DNA of 64,000 nt from Hymenobacter sediminis. GTDB taxonomy: Bacteria; Bacteroidota; Bacteroidia; Cytophagales; Hymenobacteraceae. Every line of letters starts with the position of its first letter. Within the stretch, counting starts at the first letter, position 1. A program made the translations under genes and the position numbers. Where the stretch lies: assembly GCF_003231285.1 (NCBI RefSeq), contig NZ_QKNS01000002.1, positions 62,001 through 126,000 of the forward strand, in the 5' to 3' direction. Shown one piece after another: positions 44,405-53,161 of the stretch. Under the pieces are notes generated by a model. That model was not told the origin of the DNA, searched no databases, and saw nothing but the letters and a program-made list of their open reading frames with translations.

Positions 44405-45256
44405 CTATTTTTTCAGTTCCTCCTCGTGGAAGGCTACCAGATCATCAATAGGGGAACGGATGATTTTACCGACCTCCATGCCATTGTCGCGGGCTACTTG
44501 GCTCAGAGCGTCGCGGAAGTTGTAACCTACCGAACCAATGCAGTTGAAGGTGTAGTCCTGGTAGTTGGGGTAGTGCCGCACAATGTTGGCGAAGAACGAC
44601 TCAAAGCCCTGGAGCACAATCTCGCGGCAGTAGCTGATGTTATTGTGGTCGTAGGTGAACTTGGCGAAGCTGGCCAGAAAGCGGTTGGGCAGCGGCTGGT
44701 TGTAGAGCCGGTCCAGAATGTCATCACGGGTTAGCTTGAACTCTTGCTGGAAGATTTCCTGCAAACCATCGGGTAGGAGGTCACGCAGGTAGTCGCGCAG
44801 CAGGCGCTTACCAATGAATGAGCCGCTACCTTCATCACCTAGGAAATAGCCGAGTGAATCGACGTTATAAGTGATTTTTTCGCCGTCATAAAGGCAAGAG
44901 TTAGTACCGGTACCCAGGATGGCCGCGAAGCCAGGCTTGCGGCCCAGCAGTGCCCGGGCTGAGGCCAGCAAATCGTGGTCTACTACCACCCGGGCCTGAG
45001 GAAACACCTGGCGCATGGCTTTGGCCAGTATTTCAGCTTTCTTCGCGGAAGAAACGCCAGCGCCGTAGTAATGCACCTCTGTAACCTGCTGGCGGGGTAG
45101 GGTATCGGGCAGATTCTTCTCAAGCGAAGCGACTACGCCTTCGGTGTTGATAAAATCGGGGTTGTACCCTTCAGTGTTGAAGTACACGCGGTTACCAGCC
45201 TCATCAAGCTGGCACCAACTGCTCTTGGTCGAGCCGCCGTCGGCAATAAGAATCAT
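44405..45256 (-). CDS. BadF/BadG-type ATPase, putative N-acetylglucosamine kinase
   Basis: A 283-residue ASKHA-fold protein. MILIADGGSTKSSWCQLDE is the phosphate-1 loop, VDHDLLASARALLG and AAILGTGTNSCLYDG the phosphate-2 region, and GYFLGDEGSGSFIGKRLLRDY the substrate/adenosine region typical of BadF-like GlcNAc kinases of Bacteroidota. It probably phosphorylates an amino sugar or a related sugar. It lies downstream of susC-D-E on the same strand, separated by a very strong palindrome, so it is probably not in the same transcript. Confidence 0.85.
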   Translation of the reverse strand: MILIADGGSTKSSWCQLDEAGNRVYFNTEGYNPDFINTEGVVASLEKNLPDTLPRQQVTEVHYYGAGVSSAKKAEILAKAMRQVFPQARVVVDHDLLASARALLGRKPGFAAILGTGTNSCLYDGEKITYNVDSLGYFLGDEGSGSFIGKRLLRDYLRDLLPDGLQEIFQQEFKLTRDDILDRLYNQPLPNRFLASFAKFTYDHNNISYCREIVLQGFESFFANIVRHYPNYQDYTFNCIGSVGYNFRDALSQVARDNGMEVGKIIRSPIDDLVAFHEEELKK

Positions 45257-45410
45257 ATCCGGTTGGAAAGGTGAAGAAAAGTTAGGGCTGAAAGAGCTGA
45301 TTTGAGCGGCCCAGTCCCAAATTTGTGGATAGTGTCAGCGAAACACGGAAAAGATTTTGGCAGAAAAAAATACTTATGCCAATTAAGCATTTCTAAAAAA
45401 GAGCTAAAAG

Positions 45411-45495
45411 ATAACTCTTCCCTGCCCATTTAAATACGAAGCCCTATCTGAACTTCAGATAGGGCTTCGTATTTAAATGGGCAGGGAAGAGTTAT
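45411..45495. terminator. Perfect 85-base palindrome at the end of susE
   Basis: Arms 45411-45452 and 45454-45495 are perfectly complementary over 42 bp with a single-base spacer (C45453). The right arm contains the susE stop codon (45492-45494). On the minus strand the stem is followed by CTTTTAGC, so it can act as the susE terminator. Confidence 0.9.
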
Positions 45496-46532
45496 TTATT
45501 TACACTGTATGAATAATTGCCTTCACCTTTGCTTAGGTCGAGAACAATTGTATAAGTGCCTGCGCCTGGGCCTTTGATATCTTTGCCTTTGTAATCAGGC
45601 TTGCCATCAGGCTCATTGTCACCCATATCAATATCATAAGCGTTATTGGCGCGGAATTTAAAGTCACCTGCAACCAAAGGCAGGGTCACTGACCAGGTGC
45701 CTTTAGTTGCATCATAGGTCATAGGGGTTTCGGTGTTCCAGCCACCAGGCGTCGCCGAGCCTATTACAGCCCACGCTGTTTTGGTGTAGGTATACTTCAT
45801 AGAAGCTATATCTACATTGAAACGATAATAGCCAGCACCAGTAATTGTAATATCCTTGCCTTTAGCTGCTAGTTTACCCGTGTTCGATCCATCGTCGCCG
45901 TAATCATTATCCCAGTTGCGGGCCGGCGTGAACTTAAATGTAGCAGTAGCCGCTGGTAGGTTGATATATCCTTCGTATTTCTGGTTACTGCTAGCAGAGG
46001 CCAGGTAAGGGGCCTTATCCGGTGCCCAACCTTGATAGTCACCCGGCACAAAGATCTGCGGATAAACTACAAAGTCAGAGTACGGGGTAACCATAAGTGC
46101 ACTGGCAGCAGAATAGGCCATGTTAGCCGCTGGTCCAATACTTGACTTCAGCCGGACACTTATTTCGCTGGCAACACCTGGCGTCAATTTTAATTGCAGC
46201 AGCACGTTATTTAACTCCGCGCCAGTAAGCGCCTTGCTGGTAGCATTGCCAGCTACTACTTCAACTGGAGCGCTAAAGTCGCCCCCCTTTTTATCAAATT
46301 GCAACGTGTATGTTACAGCAGCCTGATAGCCATAGGAGGTGGGGCTCCATGAGTATGTCATTGCAGTCTTAGCAGCATCTGCCTGAGTTAATACCGCAGA
46401 AGAAGAGCTAGCTGTAAGAGCAGATGATGTACCCGGTGATACGACTACTTTATCCTCGTCCTTCTCGCACGAGGATAGCAGGACTGTAGCAACCAATCCG
46501 AGGCCTGCTAATTTGGTAAACAGGTTATTCAT
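45492..46532 (-). CDS. SusE/SusF-type outer-membrane lipoprotein
   Basis: A surface glycan-binding lipoprotein accompanying SusC/D. The 346-residue protein has a lipoprotein signal ending VLLSSC, a Ser/Thr-rich stretch, an N-terminal Ig-like SusE domain (YSWSPTSYGYQAAVTYTLQF) and two CBM-like repeats (VPGDYQGWAPDKAPYL with FKFTPARNWDNDYG; VIGSATPGGWNTETPMTYD with FKFRANNAYDIDMGDNEPDG). The repeats resemble starch-binding SusE/F modules, but SusE-positioned proteins also occur in other glycan loci. The start at 46532 gives the lipoprotein signal; a frame to 46574 crosses the susD-susE hairpin. The stop codon is inside the 85-base palindrome. Confidence 0.9.
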   Translation of the reverse strand: MNNLFTKLAGLGLVATVLLSSCEKDEDKVVVSPGTSSALTASSSSAVLTQADAAKTAMTYSWSPTSYGYQAAVTYTLQFDKKGGDFSAPVEVVAGNATSKALTGAELNNVLLQLKLTPGVASEISVRLKSSIGPAANMAYSAASALMVTPYSDFVVYPQIFVPGDYQGWAPDKAPYLASASSNQKYEGYINLPAATATFKFTPARNWDNDYGDDGSNTGKLAAKGKDITITGAGYYRFNVDIASMKYTYTKTAWAVIGSATPGGWNTETPMTYDATKGTWSVTLPLVAGDFKFRANNAYDIDMGDNEPDGKPDYKGKDIKGPGAGTYTIVLDLSKGEGNYSYSVNK

Positions 46533-46561
46533 GTGAAGATGGGAATTAGTGGAGAAGAAGA

Positions 46562-46603
46562 TTTCCATCCCCATCCTAACAGTTGTCAGGATGGGGATGG
46601 AAA
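46562..46603 (-). terminator. Hairpin between susD and susE
   Basis: A perfect 16-bp stem (TTTCCATCCCCATCCT and its complement, 46562-46577 and 46588-46603) with a 10-base loop, 8 bases past the susD stop on the minus strand. Downstream sequence is CTTCTTC, not a clean T-run, so it may only partly terminate, or stabilise the susD 3' end. Confidence 0.75.
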
Positions 46604-46610
46604 ATTTTAC

Positions 46611-48233
46611 TTAATAACCAGGGTTCTGATGACCAACCAAATTCGGGTTGGCCACGATGTCAGTAGTAGGAATGGGGAAGATTGTGCGCGTAGCTTCTAC
46701 GTCGCGGCCGGCCCGTATGCCGCCTTTAAAAGGCCAGTTATAATTAGCAGTGTAGCGACCAAAGCGGATCAAATCAGTACGACGGTGACCCTCCCAAAAC
46801 AGCTCACGACCCCGCTCATCTAGGATATCGGTTAGCGCTAGAGTACTAAGAGGGGCAGCGCCAGAACGGGCTCGTACAGCATTAATTTGTTCAAGAGCTG
46901 TACCTTCTGTACCACCAGTGCCCCCACGCAGCAGTGCTTCGGCGTACATCAATTTCACGTCCGCTAAACGAAACATGGGGAAGTCGGTGTCAGGGAAATT
47001 ACCCTCCGTATCAGATCCAGCTACACCAGTAGAAGTGACATTGCGGAATTTGGTTACCAGAGTACCGCTGCTAAATACGGCGAGTGTATCAACATTCGGG
47101 TTTTGTGCCCGGGTGAAGAAAAGATCTTTACGGCTATCGTTGGTATTAGCCGTGGAAGTAAATAAAGCCGGTAGGTTCTGCTTAGCACGAGTACCAGCCC
47201 AACCCCCGTTAATACCAGCGCTAGCCGGCGATACAGCCCGACCTACCGCTGCATGAACCAGGAAGGTCATACCACCGAATCCCTTCGTGCGGGTTCCGTC
47301 GAAGGCAATAGGGAAGATAATCTCATCACGAGCAGCTGTCTTGTCATTGTCAGCCAAGAACAGGTTGGTATAGCTTGGGCTTAATGCGTACCCGGCCTTC
47401 AGTACTTTATTGGCATAGGTAACGGCGCTGGTTACGTATTTGGCACCGTTTGCATCAGTATCCTTTTTATTGTATACCTCGGCATTTAGATACAGCTTAG
47501 TAAGCAGCGTCCATAATACACCTTGATCAGCACGAGCGTATGATGCCCGGGGAGCCAGCAAATTTCCTTCTGATTCCAGCGCCTTCAGTTCCGACTCTAC
47601 ATAGCTAAATAATTCCGTGCGGTTTTTATACACAGGGTTGGTTCCAATAGCAGCCTCTTCCGTAGCAAACGGACCACCACCGAACAGGTCAATAGCATGC
47701 CAGTAGCACAACGCACGGAGTAACCGAGCTTCGGCCCGGTAAGTGCGCACTGTGCTGGCCTGATCGCCGGTGATACCGCGCTCAGAAAGGCGAGCGTCCG
47801 AAGTTTGCCGGATAAACTCGTTGCAAAGTGCTATTTCGTAATAGATACGGTCGTAAGTAGCCCGCACGAATTCGTTATCGGCGTTCCATTGGAGAGTATT
47901 CACGTTAGGAAGGTTACCGTCGTTCCAACCCAAAACGGCTTCATCAGTGGTAATCTCCTGTAGTTGCCAGTACTGGCGCAGATAGTTAGAAAAACCTTCG
48001 TCAATTCCTTGAATATCAGGGTTGCCAGCGGGACCGGTCTGGCCGCTCACAGCGAATGTTGCATACAGGCGAGCTAGTACCTGCTGGATTTTGGCTGGGT
48101 CACGGTATACTACCTCAGCGTTAGCAGAGTAGTCGGGAATCTGATCAAGGTCATTTACACACGAGGTGGGAAGGGAGAGTAACCCGCCAGCAAGTGCCAG
48201 CATTCCCAGAGTGCGAGTGAATTTGTTATACAT
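46611..48233 (-). CDS. SusD/RagB family outer-membrane lipoprotein
   Basis: Glycan-capturing partner that forms the lid on the SusC barrel. The 540-residue lipoprotein begins with a signal ending SLPTSC and NDLDQIPDYSAN, followed by the TPR-rich SusD fold (WNADNEFVRATYDRIYYEIA, YRAEARLLRALCYWHAIDLF with the usual R-x-x-Y-W region) and the C-terminal RSGAAPLSTLALTDILDERG and REL-FWEGHRRTDLIRFG motif. It starts 20 bases after susC, in one operon with it. Substrate cannot be read from sequence. Confidence 0.95.
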   Translation of the reverse strand: MYNKFTRTLGMLALAGGLLSLPTSCVNDLDQIPDYSANAEVVYRDPAKIQQVLARLYATFAVSGQTGPAGNPDIQGIDEGFSNYLRQYWQLQEITTDEAVLGWNDGNLPNVNTLQWNADNEFVRATYDRIYYEIALCNEFIRQTSDARLSERGITGDQASTVRTYRAEARLLRALCYWHAIDLFGGGPFATEEAAIGTNPVYKNRTELFSYVESELKALESEGNLLAPRASYARADQGVLWTLLTKLYLNAEVYNKKDTDANGAKYVTSAVTYANKVLKAGYALSPSYTNLFLADNDKTAARDEIIFPIAFDGTRTKGFGGMTFLVHAAVGRAVSPASAGINGGWAGTRAKQNLPALFTSTANTNDSRKDLFFTRAQNPNVDTLAVFSSGTLVTKFRNVTSTGVAGSDTEGNFPDTDFPMFRLADVKLMYAEALLRGGTGGTEGTALEQINAVRARSGAAPLSTLALTDILDERGRELFWEGHRRTDLIRFGRYTANYNWPFKGGIRAGRDVEATRTIFPIPTTDIVANPNLVGHQNPGY

Positions 48234-48253
48234 ACTACTAGGGGTGGGAATGA

Positions 48254-51200
48254 TTAAATGCCGAGGTTAAGCCCAACAGTAAAGGTGCGGGGACGGGGAT
48301 AAATGGTATTGTCAATACCACCAATTACTTCTGGGTCAATGCCCTTGTATTTAGTGATTAGGAACAAGTTCTGAACCGCAAAGGATAAGCTTAAGTTCGT
48401 ACCCTTGCGGACCATCTCGCCGAAGTTATAACCGAGCGTTACGTTCTCCATTCTTAGGAAAGAGCCATTCTCTATAAAGTAGTCAGAGAAGTACTGGGCA
48501 TTGCTGAAACCTGAATTTAGAACCTCTCGGTTACGGTTCACTACAAAGCCGTTAGTGCTGATATCGTAGAAGGACTCTGAGCGACGGTTGTTGTACACGT
48601 AGTTCCCCAGGTTAGAGCGCAGAGTGAAAGCCAGGTTGGCCCCGCGATAGGAAATGTTAGCACCTCCGCCAATAATGTAGTTCGGACGAGCCGACTTATA
48701 GCGGTAGCGGTCCGAGCTGTTAATTACACCGTCTCCATTACGGTCAACGTATACTCCTTCAATTGGCTTGCCGTTCGAGTCGTACACCTGCTGGTTCACA
48801 TAGAACGACTGAGCCGAGTAGCCCACAGTATTAATCTGTACTTGGTTACCTACACCTCCGGCGATATTGTTACCGGTCAGCTGTCCTACGTCATTAGCTG
48901 CGCTGGAAGTGGTAAGCTTGGTCAGACGGTTTTGGTTATAAGTCAGGTTACCGTTCACAGTAATATTGAACTGGTCACCTTTTACAGCATCCACGTTGGC
49001 AATTACCTCAACACCTTTGTTCGTGAGGGAACCTACGTTAAAGGTGCCCCGGTTTGAGAGGCCAGCCAGAGCTGAGACTGTAATGGAGTTGAGCAGGTCA
49101 CGGGTATCGCGCTTGTACACATCAACCGAACCGTAAAAACGCCCTCCGAAGAAACCATAGTCAATACCTGCGTTATAGGTAGTGGTAGTTTCCCAAGTGA
49201 TGTTTGGGTTGTACTGGTCAGAGCGAAGCGTGCGGTAGAACTGGTCGCCGAACTGGTACTGGGCCGTAAGCGAGCTATAGCTTAGGTTAGCCAAGAAGGG
49301 GTAGTAATTGTCGCCCAGGTCCTGCTGACCAGTCTGACCGTAGCCCAAGCGCAGCTTCAACTCTGAAATAGCGTCAGAGTTCTTTAGGAAGTCCTCGCCT
49401 TTGATGCGCCATGCAAATGCAGCTGACGGGAAGAAGCCAAAATGGTCAGGGCTGAAACGCGATGTGCCATCGGCCCGGAATGTGCCTGTAAAGAGGTACT
49501 TATCGGCGATGTTGTAATTCAAACGGCCATAGAAACCCAACAGGATGTTGGTGTTCAGGTAGGTATTTTCGCCCGAATAGCTGAGCGAAACTGGTTCGAA
49601 TATGCTCCGATCAGCCCGGAAGTTATCGAATACGTAGGTACGATTTTGGAACTTCTGGTAGGAGTAACCCGCTAGTAATTCCGCCCGGCCCGGTCCGAGC
49701 GTACGCTCGTACTTGGCGTACGCTTCCAGCAGAGTATTGTTGAGATCCTGCGAGTAGTTATTGTTGATACCCTGGCGGTTGAAATCCGAAGCAGCCGTGG
49801 CAGGTACGAAAATAGTGCCATCGCCACGCTGAATATCATAGCCCAGATTCAGGTTAGCACTCAAACCTGTTATGAAGGGCAGCTTGTAGTCAAGCTGGAT
49901 ATTGCCGATGCTCCGTTTCACCGTGCTCCGGTCGCGCCGCTGATTTATTAGACCTACCGGGTTGCGCGGGGAGAGCGTGTTAAGGCTGATTACCCCTTGG
50001 TCGTCTTTATTATTAAACTCGGTGTAGCCACCATACGCACCAAGTTGGGTGCCAGAGAGCCCAAAAGGGTTGCCCTCCGTACCGTTTACCTGCACAGGTT
50101 GGGTAGGATCGAAGCTAACAGCTGCACCAACTGCGTTTTGGTTGGAGAAGTTGTTGTCAATCCAAGACCCCTTCACATTCATAGTAACGCGCAGGTTGCC
50201 ATTTAGCAGTACAGGTGTCAGGCTGAGGGCCCCGCTGAAGCGCTTCAGGTCGTTATTTTTTAGCAAGCCTTCCTGCGAAAGGTAGCCGCCGGAAATGCGG
50301 TAAGGAACCGGGCCAGCAGCGCCACTGATGCTTACGTTATTGTCAGTAGTATAAGCCTTGCGATAAATCTCCTTTTGCCAGTCAGTATTGGCTGTGCCCA
50401 GAGTAGCTAGCTGGCTAGCCGTACCCTTGGACTGGACTAACGAACGAAACTCATCGGCATTAAGAACATCGGCATACTTGGCTACTGTAGCTAAGGATTG
50501 TTGCGTCGATACATTTACATGGAACGTATCACCCTGAACCCCCTTTTTAGTAGTTACCAAGATAACACCGTTTGAAGCGCGCACCCCATAAATAGCTGTC
50601 GAAGAGGCATCTTTCAGCACCGTAATGCTTTCAATGTCATTAGGATTGATCAGCGATAACGGGTTGCTAGCTCCAGCTAGGCCAGTATTGTCAACAGGCA
50701 CACCATCAATAATAATCAGGGGGCTGTTGGAAGCAGTAAGCGACGAACCACCACGGATGAGGATTTGGGAGTTCGCGCCGGGTGCACCACCGCCTGTAGT
50801 GATTTGTACGCCTGCAACCTTACCCTGTACCAGTTGCTCTGGGTTTGTAACTTGGCCTTTTACAAACTGCTTTTCTGAAATCTGCTCTACGGCTCCTGTC
50901 AGGTCCTGACGGCGCTGGGTGCCATAGCCAATTACTACGGCCTCATTTAGCAGCGTTGTATTCTCCGACATGCTCAGACCAGCAACTGCCGTGTTCTGCC
51001 CGGCCGTTACATTGATGGACTGACGTTTGGTAGTGTAGCCTACAAACGACAGCACCAAAGTGTGAGGTCCGGATGGCACGTTCTGGATTGAGAAGGTACC
51101 ATCGGAGTTGGTGGATCCACCCAGGGTAGTGCCCTCAATCAGGACTGTAACACCAGGCATACCTTCACCTGTCTCATCCAGTACGCGGCCGCTCACTGTC

Positions 51201-51286
51201 CCGATGCCCTGCGCGTGTGCGCTGCTAACACCAACGCCTGCAACGAGCAGGGGCAGCGCCAGTTTCGCCAGATAGGGGTATTTCAT
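48254..51286 (-). CDS. SusC/RagA family TonB-dependent transporter
   Basis: Outer-membrane importer of oligosaccharides energised by TonB. The 1010-residue protein has a signal peptide (AKLALPLLVAGVGVSSAHAQ), a carboxypeptidase-regulatory-like domain (GTVSGRVLDETGEGMPGVTV, about 27-105), the plug with VVIGYGTQRRQDLTGAV and ILIRGGSSLTASNSPLIIID, and a 22-stranded barrel ending TFTVGLNLGI. The ATG at 51286 is chosen over an open frame to 51415 because it begins the signal. Divergence of its upstream DNA (AT-rich, with pseudogenes) leaves its promoter unclear. Confidence 0.96.
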   Translation of the reverse strand: MKYPYLAKLALPLLVAGVGVSSAHAQGIGTVSGRVLDETGEGMPGVTVLIEGTTLGGSTNSDGTFSIQNVPSGPHTLVLSFVGYTTKRQSINVTAGQNTAVAGLSMSENTTLLNEAVVIGYGTQRRQDLTGAVEQISEKQFVKGQVTNPEQLVQGKVAGVQITTGGGAPGANSQILIRGGSSLTASNSPLIIIDGVPVDNTGLAGASNPLSLINPNDIESITVLKDASSTAIYGVRASNGVILVTTKKGVQGDTFHVNVSTQQSLATVAKYADVLNADEFRSLVQSKGTASQLATLGTANTDWQKEIYRKAYTTDNNVSISGAAGPVPYRISGGYLSQEGLLKNNDLKRFSGALSLTPVLLNGNLRVTMNVKGSWIDNNFSNQNAVGAAVSFDPTQPVQVNGTEGNPFGLSGTQLGAYGGYTEFNNKDDQGVISLNTLSPRNPVGLINQRRDRSTVKRSIGNIQLDYKLPFITGLSANLNLGYDIQRGDGTIFVPATAASDFNRQGINNNYSQDLNNTLLEAYAKYERTLGPGRAELLAGYSYQKFQNRTYVFDNFRADRSIFEPVSLSYSGENTYLNTNILLGFYGRLNYNIADKYLFTGTFRADGTSRFSPDHFGFFPSAAFAWRIKGEDFLKNSDAISELKLRLGYGQTGQQDLGDNYYPFLANLSYSSLTAQYQFGDQFYRTLRSDQYNPNITWETTTTYNAGIDYGFFGGRFYGSVDVYKRDTRDLLNSITVSALAGLSNRGTFNVGSLTNKGVEVIANVDAVKGDQFNITVNGNLTYNQNRLTKLTTSSAANDVGQLTGNNIAGGVGNQVQINTVGYSAQSFYVNQQVYDSNGKPIEGVYVDRNGDGVINSSDRYRYKSARPNYIIGGGANISYRGANLAFTLRSNLGNYVYNNRRSESFYDISTNGFVVNRNREVLNSGFSNAQYFSDYFIENGSFLRMENVTLGYNFGEMVRKGTNLSLSFAVQNLFLITKYKGIDPEVIGGIDNTIYPRPRTFTVGLNLGI

Positions 51287-52543
51287 TGAAAAATTGTTAG
51301 GGGTTGAAATGGATTTTTCCGGGCTAACCGGAGTGGGAATTCTTGGCGACCCCGCCAGGTAAAACCAGACGGATAAGGCAGTGAAAACTTCATTTTTAGC
51401 TTCACCGTCCGGCATACAATGTCACCAAACTGTTAAGTCTCTATGCAAGTTAAACGGCCTTGATCCAGAAAAACAATGCTGATTTAGCTAGTCTGAGAAT
51501 CACAATAATTAGGTGTATGACCCGATTCTGTACTTGGGAAAAGTTACGCCGACTACCTTGTGATTTTGCAATTCTGATTTGATTCGTAGAGCCTTTGCGA
51601 AACCACATTTTTTTTCTCGACGATTGGTGGTCAACAAGGCGCTAAAAAGCTCGTCAGTACAGACCTAAAGCTCACAAAATGACGAAAAGTTATAATGCTG
51701 TATTTGCATGATGTTGGAGAGACTCAAAACTGAAATAGATTACTATAAATCTTGTATTTCGATAAGAGCTTAGTTGGTGAATGATGATTTTATTCGCAAA
51801 ATATCAATTTGTGTAGCATGTAGCCTTGTAAAAGCTGATGAACTCATAGGGGCCAAATAGCTTTCAAACTCGATGAGGCAACGAGCTGATATGCAGGATA
51901 TGTCAATATAGTATCAATTAAAAATCCGAATATTTCTAATTAATGGGCATCGTGATAAATAGGCTAAGAATAGGATAAGTTATCCTAACGCATGGTAGGT
52001 GACAACCGAGCGAAGTCTAATGCTAGGGTGGCTGCACAGAGAATCCAGAGATGTATAGCTGCGAGAATTATAGCCTTTTTAGTAGGATGGACGGATTGAA
52101 TTATGTTGAAAAAATACAAATATTTAATCAACCTAATCTTGCCTTTTTGGTCCTTGTACAGGTGGTGGAATCTATGGTAAAGGTTGACTAGGACGCATGC
52201 TTCGTGTAAGAGTTGTAGAAAGAAGAAAGGGTGTGGGTGACCAGTCACTTTTTTGGACTATTATTCTTTATTCCCCGCCTTTTAACTTCAAAGAAGTAGG
52301 CTGATTAGCTTCCTACTTTATTGGAATTTGGAAAAGGAAATATCTGTACTTAAGCAATCTTACTCTGTTATCATATTGTAAGTAGTAATGGTCTATTAGC
52401 CTATAATTATCCTAACGAGGTAGGCGCTGGCGGGCTGGGTATGCAGGGTGTACTCTTGACTAGGCCAGTAAATAGGCGCCAAGAGTATGTTTACAGCTTC
52501 ACCACTTTATGCGTAGATGATTACTAGTCGCGGCGCAAGCGAA
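51287..52543. other. AT-rich region with no supportable gene
   Basis: About 1.25 kb upstream of susC with a markedly lower GC content than the rest. It must hold the susC promoter and leader, but I find no good promoter pair. A short minus-strand reading frame at 51985-52248 (87 codons, His/Leu/Phe-rich) has no family I recognise and may be chance or a relic. Bases 52260-52440 show nothing. Confidence 0.6.
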
Positions 52544-53070
52544 TCAGGGGGATACTAGGCGGCGCTTGCTGGGGTCGGATGGGCTAGGAAGACTGAGAAT
52601 GTGCATATATCGCCCCGTGAGGATGCACAGTCCTGCCTCTTCCGTGGCTGGCTGCTCCAGGGAGTATTCCAGCGTAAGTTGATCCGTGTACGGTTTTAAA
52701 AATACCTGAGCCGTAGCAGCCGCCAGAGCAACTGTTGAGGTAGCTGTCACTGTGGTCGAATCAACTCCATATTATTAAGAGCCCAGATGTTGCCAACTGT
52801 TAGAGCAGCCCGATTGCTGCCTGCCTATTCATGACGGTGATGTCCGGCACTTCCAACTAACCTAATCGGCTGAGGCTGGCACTGTTGTATTGCGCTCGGC
52901 CTCCCAGAATATGAGGCATAGAGCTGGCAGATGCTCTAGCCCGCCCGCAGCTTCCGTTTCTGTCATTCAGTTCACATCTGCGCCTTTGGCAAAAACTGGT
53001 GTTTGCGCCCGTACTACAGGCCAATAAATGCCGTGACCAGAAGACCTATAAAGCACAGAAGCTTCTTTAT
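52544..53070 (-). pseudogene. Decayed GH53-like galactanase with T9SS tail
   Basis: Reading the minus strand from 53070, ATA (apparently a mutated ATG) is followed by a clear signal peptide, KKLLCFIGLLVTAFIGL. A frameshift follows, then AQTPVFAKGADVN, a stop codon, and MTETEAAG (around 52999-52942). KGADV..MTE.EA.G is the N-terminal signature of GH53 arabinogalactan endo-beta-1,4-galactanases. After a mostly lost middle, LTVGNIWALNNM (near 52790) and, in another frame, AQVFLKPYTDQLTLEYSLEQPA and LTGRYMHIL (52750-52600) resemble a degraded T9SS sorting domain. So both ends of a roughly 1.2-1.5 kb gene remain in 0.5 kb. It lies directly downstream of an intact GH2 gene. GH53 is my reading of motifs, not a database hit. 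Confidence 0.72.
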
Positions 53071-53161
53071 ACAGGAATGGCAGTAGGGTAGGAAGAAGCA
53101 GAAACAAAAATCAGCTAGACGAAACTCTGCTTCCTGAAGCGGTTAAAAAGCAGCTTGGTGG

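Noticed and set aside
51985..52248. An 87-codon minus-strand frame in the AT-rich gap
   Set aside because: His/Leu/Phe-rich with no family I can name and no promoter. A transposase fragment was considered, but no catalytic motif is visible.
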